The notes under the pieces are model-generated. The model saw only the letters and a program-made list of their open reading frames with translations, was not told the origin of the DNA and ran no database searches. 64,000 nucleotides of DNA from the NCBI RefSeq assembly GCF_013344685.1, contig NZ_CP050137.1:3031001-3095000 (forward strand), written 5' to 3'. A program made the translations under genes and the position numbers. Positions within the stretch are counted from its first letter, which is position 1. Each line of letters starts with the position of its first letter. Positions 1 to 6,913 of this stretch are shown piece after piece. This DNA comes from Sphingomonas sp. CL5.1. GTDB lineage: Bacteria; Pseudomonadota; Alphaproteobacteria; Sphingomonadales; Sphingomonadaceae.

Positions 1-368
1 TGATCCGGGACGCGCAGGACAGAAACGTCTGGCAGCTCGCGGCCGAGATTACGCGGCTGGCGGACGCCGCGCGCGCCTCCAGGCTGAAGCCGGAGGAGCT
101 GGGCGGCGGCACGATCACCGTCACCAGCCTCGGCCCGCTCGGCGGCATCGCGACCACCCCCGTCATCAACCGGCCGGAAGTGGCGATCATCGGCCCGAAC
201 AAGATCGTCGAGCGCCCGGTGTTCCGTGGCGATGACATCGTGCGGGCGAAGCTGATGAACCTGTCGATCAGCTGCGACCATCGCGTCGTCGACGGATGGG
301 ACGCGGCCAGCTACGTCCAGGCGCTCAGGAAGCTGCTCGAAACCCCGGTGCTGCTGTTCGCCGATTGA
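1..368 (+). CDS. 2-oxo acid dehydrogenase E2 (lipoamide acyltransferase), C-terminal fragment
   Basis: Only the last 121 codons lie in the window, with codons in phase from base 3 and a TGA stop at the end. They form the end of the catalytic acyltransferase domain of an E2 subunit of a 2-oxo acid dehydrogenase complex, which transfers the acyl group from lipoamide to CoA. The segment GGTITVTSLGPLGG and the active-site motif DHRVVDGWDA, with catalytic His and the following DG pair, are diagnostic. The tail LRKLLETPVLLF resembles the branched-chain (Bkd) type more than the pyruvate or 2-oxoglutarate type, but substrate choice is an inference because the lipoyl and E1/E3-binding domains are outside. 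E1 and E3 genes presumably lie upstream. The family assignment is firm; the substrate is not. Confidence 0.93.
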   Translation, partial: IRDAQDRNVWQLAAEITRLADAARASRLKPEELGGGTITVTSLGPLGGIATTPVINRPEVAIIGPNKIVERPVFRGDDIVRAKLMNLSISCDHRVVDGWDAASYVQALRKLLETPVLLFAD

Positions 369-414
369 TCGCGCGAGGCGCCGGCCGCGGGCGAGCCGCC
401 GGCGCTTTTCGATC

Positions 415-558
415 CTATACCCGGCGGCCGGTGAAAAGCTGGACCAGCCCGACCACCAGCGCGACGATCAGCAGGATGTGGATCAGCCCGCCCGCGATAT
501 GCAGGCTGAAGCCGAGCAGCCACAGGATCAGCAGGATTACGACAATGGTCCAGAGCAT
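415..558 (-). CDS. Small hydrophobic membrane protein, Lmo0937-like
   Basis: A 47-residue protein made almost entirely of two hydrophobic stretches (about residues 2-17 and 22-41) separated by a short Gly/His-containing turn, ending in TGRRV. It fits the Lmo0937 family of tiny two-helix membrane proteins, which has no defined biochemical role. The ATG at 556-558 is preceded by a good ribosome site (GGAGAGGAAG). A longer in-frame reading upstream exists but is low-complexity and lacks this site. A GGAAC-N18-GTT element about 32 bp upstream suggests general-stress control. It stands alone between the E2 gene and the inositol module. Likely a stress-induced inner-membrane peptide; function unknown. 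Confidence 0.75.
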   Translation of the reverse strand: MLWTIVVILLILWLLGFSLHIAGGLIHILLIVALVVGLVQLFTGRRV

Positions 559-589
559 CGTTCTTCCTCTCCATCTGGAATGGGACGAG

Positions 590-615
590 AACGTGCATCC
601 TGTCGAAACCGTTCC
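590..615 (-). promoter_or_regulatory. Candidate EcfG-type general stress promoter of the 47-aa membrane protein
   Basis: On the minus strand GGAAC (615 to 611) is followed after 18 nt by GTT (592 to 590), with a C just before it, i.e. GGAAC-N17-CGTT. This matches the alphaproteobacterial EcfG consensus. The predicted transcript start is about 25 nt before the ATG at 558. Two other sites in the window have the same spacing. Confidence 0.6.
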
Positions 616-700
616 GAAACGCAGCAGCGCGTCCCGCGCTTCACGCTGAAGCCGAGGAGCGGGCGAAGCGCGCGGCCGGCCTCGCCCGAGCCGTCGCGGG

Positions 701-1396
701 TCAGGCGGCCAGCGCCGCCTCGGCCTGCGCGAGCGCCCTGGGGTCGTCCACGTCCAGCCACCAGGCGTCGCCGATATCGGTGACGCGCGCGCCGCCAGTC
801 GTCGCCAGCGCCTCAACCCCGGCGGAGATCGACCCGCTGCCCCCCGCCGCGATGCTGGCGCGCAGCGCGTCGTGGAAGCGCCCGTCGACCGCGAACACGC
901 CGCAATCGAACGCATCGTAATCGGGGAGATGCTTGCCGATCGCGACGATCCGGTCGCCGTCGGTGCGCACGCGCGTCACGTCGTCGAGATCGACCAGCGG
1001 ATTGTCGAGCCGCCGGTCGATCGCCAGCGTCAGCGGCGCATTCGGGGCGGCGATGGCGCGCGCGACGATCGCCGGATCGAACAGATGGTCGGCCATCATC
1101 AGCAGATGCCGCTCCGGCCCGATCGCATCGGCGCCGGTCAGCACCGAATGGCCGTTGGCGAGCGACCAGTCCGCCGTGCGGACGCAGGCGATCGCAGGGT
1201 CGAGCGCGCGGAGAAAGCTCTCCAGCGCCTCCGCCTCATGCCCGGTGACGACGGTGAAGCCGCTCGCGCCGCCGGCCCGCGCCGCCGCGATGACGCGTGC
1301 GATCAGCGGCACGCCCGCGACGGGGGTCAGCGGCTTGGAGGGGGACACCGCGCGCAGCCGGCTACCATAGCCGGCCGCGACGATGAGCGCCTTCAC
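701..1396 (-). CDS. Nucleotidyltransferase, probable CTP:inositol-1-phosphate cytidylyltransferase
   Basis: A 231-aa sugar-nucleotidyltransferase-fold enzyme. The N-terminal AAGYGSRL loop (residues 7-14) and the KP pair (21-22) form the NTP-binding signature; NGHS (81-84) and MADH (101-104) mark the base- and metal-binding region. The segments DCGVF (164-168) and WWLDVDDP (212-219) resemble those I recall from archaeal and bacterial inositol-1-phosphate cytidylyltransferases, which make CDP-inositol from CTP and inositol-1-phosphate. It starts with GTG and overlaps the stop of the upstream inositol-1-phosphate synthase by 4 bp (GTGA), so the two are translationally coupled; this context is the strongest functional argument. 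A phosphocholine- or hexose-1-phosphate nucleotidyltransferase is the alternative. Family certain; substrate inferred. Confidence 0.82.
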   Translation of the reverse strand: MKALIVAAGYGSRLRAVSPSKPLTPVAGVPLIARVIAAARAGGASGFTVVTGHEAEALESFLRALDPAIACVRTADWSLANGHSVLTGADAIGPERHLLMMADHLFDPAIVARAIAAPNAPLTLAIDRRLDNPLVDLDDVTRVRTDGDRIVAIGKHLPDYDAFDCGVFAVDGRFHDALRASIAAGGSGSISAGVEALATTGGARVTDIGDAWWLDVDDPRALAQAEAALAA

Positions 1397-2499
1397 TCGG
1401 CGGCGAGCCGCGCGTCGGCGTGGATGAAATCGTCGGTCATCTGCGCGGCGATATCGTCGGTATATTGCTCCGGCGGGTGCTTGCAGAAGAAGGAGGACGG
1501 GCCGGTCAGCGCGCCGGCGAGGCCGCGATCGAGCCCGAGCTTGCAGCAGCGGATCGCATCCACCACCACGGCGGCGGAATTGGGGCTGTCCTCCACCGAA
1601 AGGCGCAGTTCGAGGTTCATCGGCACGTCGCCGAACAGATTGCCCTCAAGCCGCAGGAAGCACAATTTGTTGTCATGCAGCCACGGGATGTAATCGGACG
1701 GGCCGACGTGGATATTCTCGTCCGCCAGCCGCTCCGCGAGCACGGCCTGCACGGCCTCCGTCTTCGATTCCTTCTTGCTCGACAAGCGGTTGCGATCGAG
1801 CATGTTCATGAAATCGGTGTTACCGCCGGTGTTGAGCTGATAGGTGTGATCGATCGTCACGCCGCGGCTCTTGAACAGGTTCGACAGGACGCGGTGCACG
1901 ATCGTCGCGCCGACCTGCGCCTTCACGTCGTCGCCGATGATCGGCAGCCCGGCCTTGGTGAAGCGCGCTTCCCATTCCGGGTTGGACGCGATGAACACCG
2001 GCATGCAGTTCACCACCGCAAGGCCCGCCTCCAGCGCGCATTCCATGTAGAATTCGGTCGCCTGCTGGCTGCCGACCGGCAGGAAGTTGACGAGCACCTC
2101 GGCGCCGGAATCCTTCAGCGTCCTGATGATCGACGCGCGATCGGTGTCCGGCGTGCCGTCCACCTCGAAACCGCGATCGTTGGCGACGGTGAGCATATGG
2201 TCGGCCACGCCGTCCAGCTTCGCGCCCATCTGCACGACCGTGCCGGTCTTCGGCACGTCGGCGTGGAACACCTTGGTGCAGTTCGGCTTGGCGAAGATCG
2301 CCTCGCCCAGGTCCAGCCCGACCTTGCGCGAATCGACGTCGAACGCGGCGACGAACTCGATATCGCTGACCTTGTATCCACCGACATCTTCATGGATCAG
2401 CCCGTGGGCGGTGTTGCCGGCGGTGTAGTGATATTTGCCCTGCACCAGGCTGCTCGCGCAGTTGCCGACCCCGATGATGGCGACCTTGATCCTCGACAT
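1393..2499 (-). CDS. ino1: myo-Inositol-1-phosphate synthase
   Basis: A 368-aa NAD-dependent enzyme that converts glucose-6-phosphate to inositol-1-phosphate. The length matches the short actinobacterial-type synthase rather than the roughly 500-aa eukaryotic form. The Rossmann signature GVGNCASSL is at 10-18, the catalytic-region motif GDDVKAQVGATI at 189-200, QLNTGGNTDF at 221-230, SKKESKT at 241-247 and SVEDSPNSA at 301-309. It is first in a minus-strand pair with the cytidylyltransferase and diverges from the CDP-alcohol phosphotransferase at 2622. The 122-bp gap between them has a TTGACA-like element on the minus strand (2578 to 2573) that could be a -35 box. The enzyme is uncommon in Gram-negative bacteria. 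Confidence 0.95.
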   Translation of the reverse strand: MSRIKVAIIGVGNCASSLVQGKYHYTAGNTAHGLIHEDVGGYKVSDIEFVAAFDVDSRKVGLDLGEAIFAKPNCTKVFHADVPKTGTVVQMGAKLDGVADHMLTVANDRGFEVDGTPDTDRASIIRTLKDSGAEVLVNFLPVGSQQATEFYMECALEAGLAVVNCMPVFIASNPEWEARFTKAGLPIIGDDVKAQVGATIVHRVLSNLFKSRGVTIDHTYQLNTGGNTDFMNMLDRNRLSSKKESKTEAVQAVLAERLADENIHVGPSDYIPWLHDNKLCFLRLEGNLFGDVPMNLELRLSVEDSPNSAAVVVDAIRCCKLGLDRGLAGALTGPSSFFCKHPPEQYTDDIAAQMTDDFIHADARLAAE

Positions 2500-2621
2500 T
2501 AAACCCCCGCTTTGCCGGCTGCGGCCGGCGGATGACCGAATAGCTTCAGTGTCGTGACAGATGCGCGACGCCTGTCAAGCGATGGCGGCACCTGTTATTC
2601 GGCGGCAAAGGGGACTTCGCC

Positions 2622-3500
2622 TTGGAATCGAATGAATTGCCGGCGGCTGTTACGGGAAAGCCGCGTGAATTGCAGGGTTTCCTGAACCGGATCGCCTATC
2701 ATCCCGCGGCGCGGCGACTCGCGATCCTGCTCGCCCGGACGCCGGCGACTCCGAACATGGTTTCGGTTTTCGGCGCGATGATGGTGTGCGCGACGGGGGT
2801 GCTTTACGCGCTGGTCGGGACGCCGGTCGCGATCGGGATCGGCTTCGCGCTGCATCTGCTGTGGCATGTCGTCGACGGCGCGGACGGCGATCTCGCGCGG
2901 ATGACCGGGCGCGCCAGCCCGCGCGGCGAGGTGGTGGACGGCCTGTGCGACTATGGCGGCCATATCGTGCTCTACCTGCTGCTCGGCTACGCGCTCCAGC
3001 AGGTGTTCGGGCCGTTGATCTGGGTGGTCGTGGTGGGCGCGGGCGTATCGCGCATCGTTCAGTCGGTGTTCGCGGAAAGCTCGCGGCGGAGCTACCAATG
3101 GTGGGTCTATGGCGTGCCGTGGATCCAGAACAACCGCGCCGCCGGATCGACCGGGATGGGCGGGGCGCTGGCGCGCTTCTACCTCAAGGTCTCCCATGCC
3201 GTCACCGGGCCGACCGAGACGATCAACGCGCTGGTGGCGAGCGCCGAGCCGGACCCGGCCGAGCGACAGCGGATCGCGCGGCTGGCGAAGGAAACGGGAC
3301 GCCGGACATTGCTGCTTCCCGGCTTGCTCGGCGCCAATCCGCGCACGATCCTGCTGGGCCTCAGCATGATCGCGGGATCGTCGGTGTGGTTCTTCCTGAT
3401 CGAACTGACATTGCTCAACATCGTGCTGGCGGTTGCGATCGTGCAGCAACGGATCAATTGCACGCGCCTGATGGCGCTGATCGCGCGCGGAAGGGATTGA
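2622..3500 (+). CDS. CDP-alcohol phosphatidyltransferase family membrane enzyme, probably using CDP-inositol or inositol-1-phosphate
   Basis: A 292-aa integral membrane protein with the complete CDP-alcohol phosphotransferase motif: D85, D88-G89, A92-R93, G102, D106 and D110. These residues bind two divalent metals and the CDP-alcohol. About five or six hydrophobic helices follow residue 45; an extra cytoplasmic stretch (about 170-225) precedes two C-terminal helices. The start is a TTG at 2622 following GGGGAC. It lies back to back with inositol-1-phosphate synthase and its coupled cytidylyltransferase, so the likely reaction is transfer of phospho-inositol to an alcohol, giving di-inositol-phosphate-type solutes or an inositol lipid. 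A phosphatidylglycerophosphate or phosphatidylserine synthase is less likely given this context. The acceptor cannot be told from sequence. Confidence 0.85.
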   Translation: MESNELPAAVTGKPRELQGFLNRIAYHPAARRLAILLARTPATPNMVSVFGAMMVCATGVLYALVGTPVAIGIGFALHLLWHVVDGADGDLARMTGRASPRGEVVDGLCDYGGHIVLYLLLGYALQQVFGPLIWVVVVGAGVSRIVQSVFAESSRRSYQWWVYGVPWIQNNRAAGSTGMGGALARFYLKVSHAVTGPTETINALVASAEPDPAERQRIARLAKETGRRTLLLPGLLGANPRTILLGLSMIAGSSVWFFLIELTLLNIVLAVAIVQQRINCTRLMALIARGRD

Positions 3501-3505
3501 CGCGC

Positions 3506-3531
3506 GGAACTTCGCGGCGCCGGAAACGGTT
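3506..3531 (+). promoter_or_regulatory. Candidate EcfG-type promoter of sodC
   Basis: GGAAC (3506-3510), 18 nt, then GTT (3529-3531), in the 62-bp gap before the superoxide dismutase gene. Spacing equals that of the sites at 590-615 and 33459-33484. The base before GTT is G instead of the usual C. The ATG lies 31 bp beyond the site. Confidence 0.5.
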
Positions 3532-3562
3532 CGTTACCGGAACGGTATTCAAGGGAGACGGA

Positions 3563-4093
3563 ATGATGCGCATGATCGTGGTGATGGCCGGGGCGCTGGC
3601 GCTTGCGGCCTGTGGCGAGGGCGGCGTGGAGACGGGTGCGCCCGTGGCGGGCGGCGCGCATGCGGTGGCGCTACTCAAGCTGGCGAACGGCGCCGACGCC
3701 GGCCGCGCGACCGCGACCGAGGTGGCCGGCGGGCTGCGCGTGACGGTCGATGCGAAGGGCCTGCCGCCCGGCACGCACGGCGCGCATGTCCACACCACCG
3801 GCCGCTGCGATGCCCCTGATTTCGCCAGCGCCGGGGGCCATTGGAACCCCACGAGCATGAAGCACGGCTCGATGAACCCGCAGGGGCCGCACGAGGGCGA
3901 CCTGCCCAATCTGGTGATCGACACCGGCGGCCGCGGCACCGTCGCGGCGACCATTCCCGGTGCGACGATGGCCGGTCTGCTCGACGCCGACGGCGCCGCG
4001 CTGGTGATCCACGCCAATGCCGACGACCTGATGACCGACCCGGCAGGCAACAGCGGCGCGCGGATCGCCTGCGGGGTGTTTCAGGCCGGCTGA
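3563..4093 (+). CDS. sodC: Cu/Zn superoxide dismutase, lipoprotein form
   Basis: A 176-aa envelope enzyme that dismutates superoxide. A short signal peptide ends in the lipobox LAAC (Cys17), so the mature protein is probably lipid-anchored. The metal ligands are visible: GAHVH (H75, H77), GGHWNP (H93), PHEGDLPN (H110, D113) and VIHANADD (H150). Cys82 and Cys170 form the conserved disulfide, and the end reads GNSGARIACGVF with the active-site Arg. The start is set by AAGGGAGACGG just upstream of tandem ATGs at 3563 and 3566. A stress-type promoter precedes it. The last 13 bp overlap the convergent acetyltransferase gene. High confidence. Confidence 0.95.
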   Translation: MMRMIVVMAGALALAACGEGGVETGAPVAGGAHAVALLKLANGADAGRATATEVAGGLRVTVDAKGLPPGTHGAHVHTTGRCDAPDFASAGGHWNPTSMKHGSMNPQGPHEGDLPNLVIDTGGRGTVAATIPGATMAGLLDADGAALVIHANADDLMTDPAGNSGARIACGVFQAG

Positions 4094-4602
4094 GAACCCA
4101 GCTTCCGGCTCACCTTCACCAGCGTCGGGTCGCCTTCCAGCGGCTCGACGCTGAGGCCCATCTCGCGCTCCAGGTTGACGGCGGCGACATTGTCGCGCGA
4201 TTCGATCGCCTCGACCCATTGCGCGCCGCGCTCCCGCGCCTGATCCATCGCGAAGCGCATCAGCTCCCAGCCGATGCCGTGATCCTTGTGATCGCTGCGC
4301 ACCGCGACGGCAAGTTCCGCGCGCTCGCCACTCGCATCGAAGCACAGCATCGCCAGCGCGAGCAGCGCGCCGCCATCCGCGTCGGCGGCAAGCCAGGTGG
4401 CGTCGCGGCCATCGTTGCGGGTCATCGTCTCGATCAGCGAGCGGCCGACGCGATTGGCCGTGGCGAGGAAGCGGAAGCGCCGGTCCTCGGGCGATAGCTG
4501 GTCGAAGAACTGGTCGATCGGGAATTCGTCGCCCGGCGCGGCGAGGCGGATGTCGAGCCGAACGCCCGCGCGCGTGGTGAGTCGGGTGGTTGGCGTCTGC
4601 AT
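4081..4602 (-). CDS. GNAT-family N-acetyltransferase
   Basis: A 173-aa protein with the GNAT fold: a strand of the form AELAVAVRSDHKDHGIG contains a degenerate acetyl-CoA loop (R/Q-x-x-G-x-G/A is represented by DHKDHGIG), followed by the helix WELMRFAMDQARERG and a strand with EAIESRDNVAAVNLE. The N-terminal part DEFPIDQFFDQLSPEDRRFRF resembles GNAT domains found alone or fused to acyl-CoA synthetases such as Pat. The ATG at 4602 follows GAAAGG; a longer in-frame extension has no ribosome site and would cover the FNR-type box at 4671-4686. Substrate unknown. It diverges from the hemerythrin-like gene and converges on sodC. Confidence 0.82.
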   Translation of the reverse strand: MQTPTTRLTTRAGVRLDIRLAAPGDEFPIDQFFDQLSPEDRRFRFLATANRVGRSLIETMTRNDGRDATWLAADADGGALLALAMLCFDASGERAELAVAVRSDHKDHGIGWELMRFAMDQARERGAQWVEAIESRDNVAAVNLEREMGLSVEPLEGDPTLVKVSRKLGSQPA

Positions 4603-4670
4603 GTCGTGGCCTTTCGATGCCGGACCGCGTGGTTTGCCCGTTTCCCGATAGATTATGCCCGGTCGCCGGC

Positions 4671-4686
4671 TTTGACCATCGTCAAA
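4671..4686. promoter_or_regulatory. FNR/FixK-type binding site
   Basis: TTTGAC-CATC-GTCAAA is a perfect 16-bp inverted repeat containing TTGA-N6-TCAA, the core of FNR/FixK boxes. Its centre (4678.5) is 65 bp before the hemerythrin-like ATG and about 76 bp before the acetyltransferase ATG. If it acted at -41.5, transcription rightward would start near 4720, just after a TAAGCAT sequence at 4707-4713. An FNR-type regulator is encoded 0.5 kb away. Confidence 0.65.
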
Positions 4687-4743
4687 GCGCGCGTGGCGCG
4701 ATGCGCTAAGCATCGGTCGGACCTGCTTCTGGGATGTTTCGCG

Positions 4744-5217
4744 ATGCTTGCCGGTCCTTCACGCCTCGATGCCGCTGAGCCGACCCTCGACACGCTCGAG
4801 GAGGATCACGCCATCCAGCGCGCGCTGTGCCGCGATATCGAGGCGCTGGCGGACGGGTTGCCGAAGCTGCCGCCGCTGCCCGAGGTGCGCCGCCTGTGCG
4901 ATCGCGTGATGCGCGTGGCGGGCGCGCATCTCGTCCGCGCGGAGCTGGTGTTCGAGCGGCTGCCGGCCGGGCAAGGGCCGAGCGACGCTGAACTGGAGAC
5001 GCTGCGCGAGATGCACGCGCTCGACGCGACGCATGCCGACGATCTGGTGATGGCGCTATGGGATCATGTCGGCCGCGAGCCGGAGGCGCACGTCGGCCAG
5101 CTCGCTTATATGCTGCGCTGCTTCTTCGACGGATGCCGCCGCGCGATCGCGCTCAAGGAAAGCTGGATCGCCGCCGCGCGCAGGGCAGGGGCGGAGCCGG
5201 GCGTCAGGCCGGATTGA
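4744..5217 (+). CDS. Hemerythrin-like (HHE) domain protein
   Basis: A 157-aa soluble, helical protein. His residues spaced as in HHE cation-binding four-helix bundles are visible: H22 (EEDHAIQ), H62 with E67 (AHLVRAE), H91 and H97 (EMHALDATH) and H116. The last helix lacks a clean HxxxE, so full di-iron binding is uncertain. Such proteins bind oxygen, nitric oxide or iron. The start at 4744 is chosen because an upstream in-frame extension (from 4606) is Arg-rich, unlike the family, and overlaps the FNR-type box. A near-perfect FNR site upstream and a convergent FNR regulator gene (14-bp overlap) fit a role in oxygen or nitrosative stress. It could also be an unrelated four-helix protein. Confidence 0.6.
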   Translation: MLAGPSRLDAAEPTLDTLEEDHAIQRALCRDIEALADGLPKLPPLPEVRRLCDRVMRVAGAHLVRAELVFERLPAGQGPSDAELETLREMHALDATHADDLVMALWDHVGREPEAHVGQLAYMLRCFFDGCRRAIALKESWIAAARRAGAEPGVRPD

Positions 5218-5917
5218 CGATCGCCTTCAGCGCGGCGCGGTCGAGGATCGTGCAGTCGCGCTCGCCCTTCGCGAAATCGACCACCCCCGCGGTCTTGAGG
5301 CGGGTGAGATGGCGGCTGACCGTCTCGATCGTCAGCCCAAGGAAGCCGGCCATCTCGCCGCGGCTGATCGGGATGAGCACCTGGATGCGTCCGGCGGCGT
5401 CGGGCATGCCGGTGCGCTCGGCCAGTTCGAGCAGGAAGCCGGCCACCCGCTCGCGCGCGTCCTTGCGCCCCAGCGAGAGCATTCGTTCGCGCGCCTCATC
5501 GAGCGAGGCCATGGTGCGTTCGAGCAGCAGCCGTTCCATGTGCGGATAGGTTTCGAGCGCGCGCTCGAAACCGGTGCGCGGGAAGGTACACAAATTGGTG
5601 TCGGTGAGCGCGGTGACGGTCAGCGACGCCTCGGCGGTGAAGAGCTGGCCGACGAAATCGCCGGGGAACAGCAATCCGACGATCTGCTCGCGCCCGTCGG
5701 CGGTCGAGGCGGAAACCTTGAGCGCGCCGGACACGACGTTGGCGCAGCTGCTATTGGGATCGCCCGCCCAGGTGACGACCTGCCCGGCCGCGACATCGCG
5801 CCGGCGCCCCAGCGAGCTGAGCGCGGCAAGCTCGCAATCGCTCATGCTGGCGCACAGCGCCTTGTCGCGCACGAGACAATCGAGACAGCGTTGTGGAACC
5901 CCGGACACGGCCGCCAT
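5204..5917 (-). CDS. FNR/CRP-family oxygen-sensing transcriptional regulator
   Basis: A 237-aa regulator counted from the ATG at 5917, which follows GATGCGAGA; an in-frame TTG 69 bp upstream is less likely. Cysteines at 11, 14 and 22 (C-x2-C-x7-C) plus C110 (NLCTFPR) match the [4Fe-4S] ligand pattern of alphaproteobacterial FnrL/FnrN proteins. The cyclic-nucleotide-binding-like beta barrel runs to about 120, then a dimer helix, then a winged helix with the recognition helix TIETVSRHL. The E-x2-SR residues (198, 201, 202) specify TTGA-type half sites, and one perfect box lies at 4671. Expected to activate microaerobic or anaerobic genes. It is transcribed toward the hemerythrin-like gene. Confidence 0.9.
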   Translation of the reverse strand: MAAVSGVPQRCLDCLVRDKALCASMSDCELAALSSLGRRRDVAAGQVVTWAGDPNSSCANVVSGALKVSASTADGREQIVGLLFPGDFVGQLFTAEASLTVTALTDTNLCTFPRTGFERALETYPHMERLLLERTMASLDEARERMLSLGRKDARERVAGFLLELAERTGMPDAAGRIQVLIPISRGEMAGFLGLTIETVSRHLTRLKTAGVVDFAKGERDCTILDRAALKAIVNPA

Positions 5918-5991
5918 TCTCGCATCAACGCGCGGCTTTGTCAGCACCGGTTTGTTACGGAGTTGCTGGCGCGGCGTCGCAATCAAAAGAG

Positions 5992-6066
5992 TGGCTCCCC
6001 GAGTTGGATTCGAACCAACGGCCGCTCGATTAACAGTCGAGAGCTCTACCGCTGAGCTATCGGGGA
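5992..6066 (-). tRNA. tRNA-Asn (GTT)
   Basis: On the minus strand the sequence folds as a full cloverleaf: 7-bp acceptor stem TCCCCGA/TCGGGGA, D arm with AGCTCAGCGGTAGAGC, anticodon loop CTGTTAATC (anticodon GTT) and T arm GGTTCGAATCC. CCA is encoded at 5994-5992. Length is 75 nt including CCA. A promoter-like pair sits just upstream. Confidence 0.97.
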
Positions 6067-6085
6067 ATGCCGTGCGGGAGGCGCG

Positions 6086-6113
6086 TCTATAGCCGCCTGA
6101 TTCAGAGATGCAA
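6086..6113 (-). promoter_or_regulatory. Promoter of tRNA-Asn
   Basis: On the minus strand TTGCAT (6113 to 6108) and TATAGA (6091 to 6086) are separated by 16 bp, a housekeeping-sigma-like arrangement. The expected start is near 6079, about 13 nt before the mature tRNA. Confidence 0.5.
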
Positions 6114-6133
6114 CCCCTGTTTCGCCACGAATT

Positions 6134-6913
6134 TCAGGCGATGAACTGCTCCATCGTGATGCGGTCGTCCAGCGCGTGCTCGGGGTCGAACAGCAGCGTC
6201 AGTTCGCGGGCGCGGTCCATCGCGATATCGACCTGCGCGACGTCGCGGATCTCGCGCTGGTCGGCCACCGCCGACACCGGTCGCTTGCCCGGATCGAGGA
6301 TGCGCAGCGACACGCGCGCGCGATCGGGCAGGATCGCCCCACGCCAGCGTCGCGGGCGGAAGGCGCTGATCGGGGTGAGCGCGAGCAGGTTGGAGCCGAG
6401 CGGGAGGATCGGGCCATGCGCGGAGAGATTGTAAGCGGTCGAGCCGGCTGGCGTGGCGACGAGGATGCCGTCGCACGCCAGCTCCTCCAGCACGATGCGG
6501 TCGTTGACGGTCACCTCGATCTTCGCGGTCTGGCGCGTTTCGCGCAGCAGCGACACCTCGTTGATCGCGGGCAAGGTGTGGATGCGGCCGTCGATCCCCG
6601 TCGCCGTCATCATCAGCGGCGTTACCTTGAACGCGCGCGCGCGGTCCAGCCGGTCGTCCAGCCCCAGCCCGCGCCATTCGTTCATCAGGAAGCCGACCGT
6701 GCCGAGGTTCATCCCGAATACCGGGGGCGGCGGACGGCGGGCCTCCAGCATGGCGTGCAGCGTCTGGAGCAGGAAGCCGTCGCCGCCGAGCGCGATGACC
6801 AGATCGGCTTCCTCGACCGGGCACCAGTCCCAGGCGTCGAAAAGCTCGGCGCGGGCGGCCTGGGCCTGGGCGGTGGGCGAGGCGACCAGCGCCCGCCGGA
6901 GGTAGCTCGTCAT
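6134..6913 (-). CDS. nadK: NAD kinase
   Basis: A 259-aa cytoplasmic enzyme that phosphorylates NAD to NADP. The glycine-rich active-site motif GGDGFLLQ begins at 43, NLGTVGFLM at 69-77, and the second conserved block TPAGSTAYNLSAHGPILP is in the second half. Length is typical of the short Gram-negative form. Its ATG overlaps the moaA stop by 4 bp (ATGA), so it is probably translated from a moaA-nadK message. tRNA-Asn lies downstream on the same strand but has its own promoter. No unusual features. Confidence 0.96.
   Translation of the reverse strand: MTSYLRRALVASPTAQAQAARAELFDAWDWCPVEEADLVIALGGDGFLLQTLHAMLEARRPPPPVFGMNLGTVGFLMNEWRGLGLDDRLDRARAFKVTPLMMTATGIDGRIHTLPAINEVSLLRETRQTAKIEVTVNDRIVLEELACDGILVATPAGSTAYNLSAHGPILPLGSNLLALTPISAFRPRRWRGAILPDRARVSLRILDPGKRPVSAVADQREIRDVAQVDIAMDRARELTLLFDPEHALDDRITMEQFIA

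Noticed and set aside
5992-6066. tRNA-Asn as an integration site
   Set aside because: No integrase, no duplicated 3' tRNA end and no change in gene content on either side.
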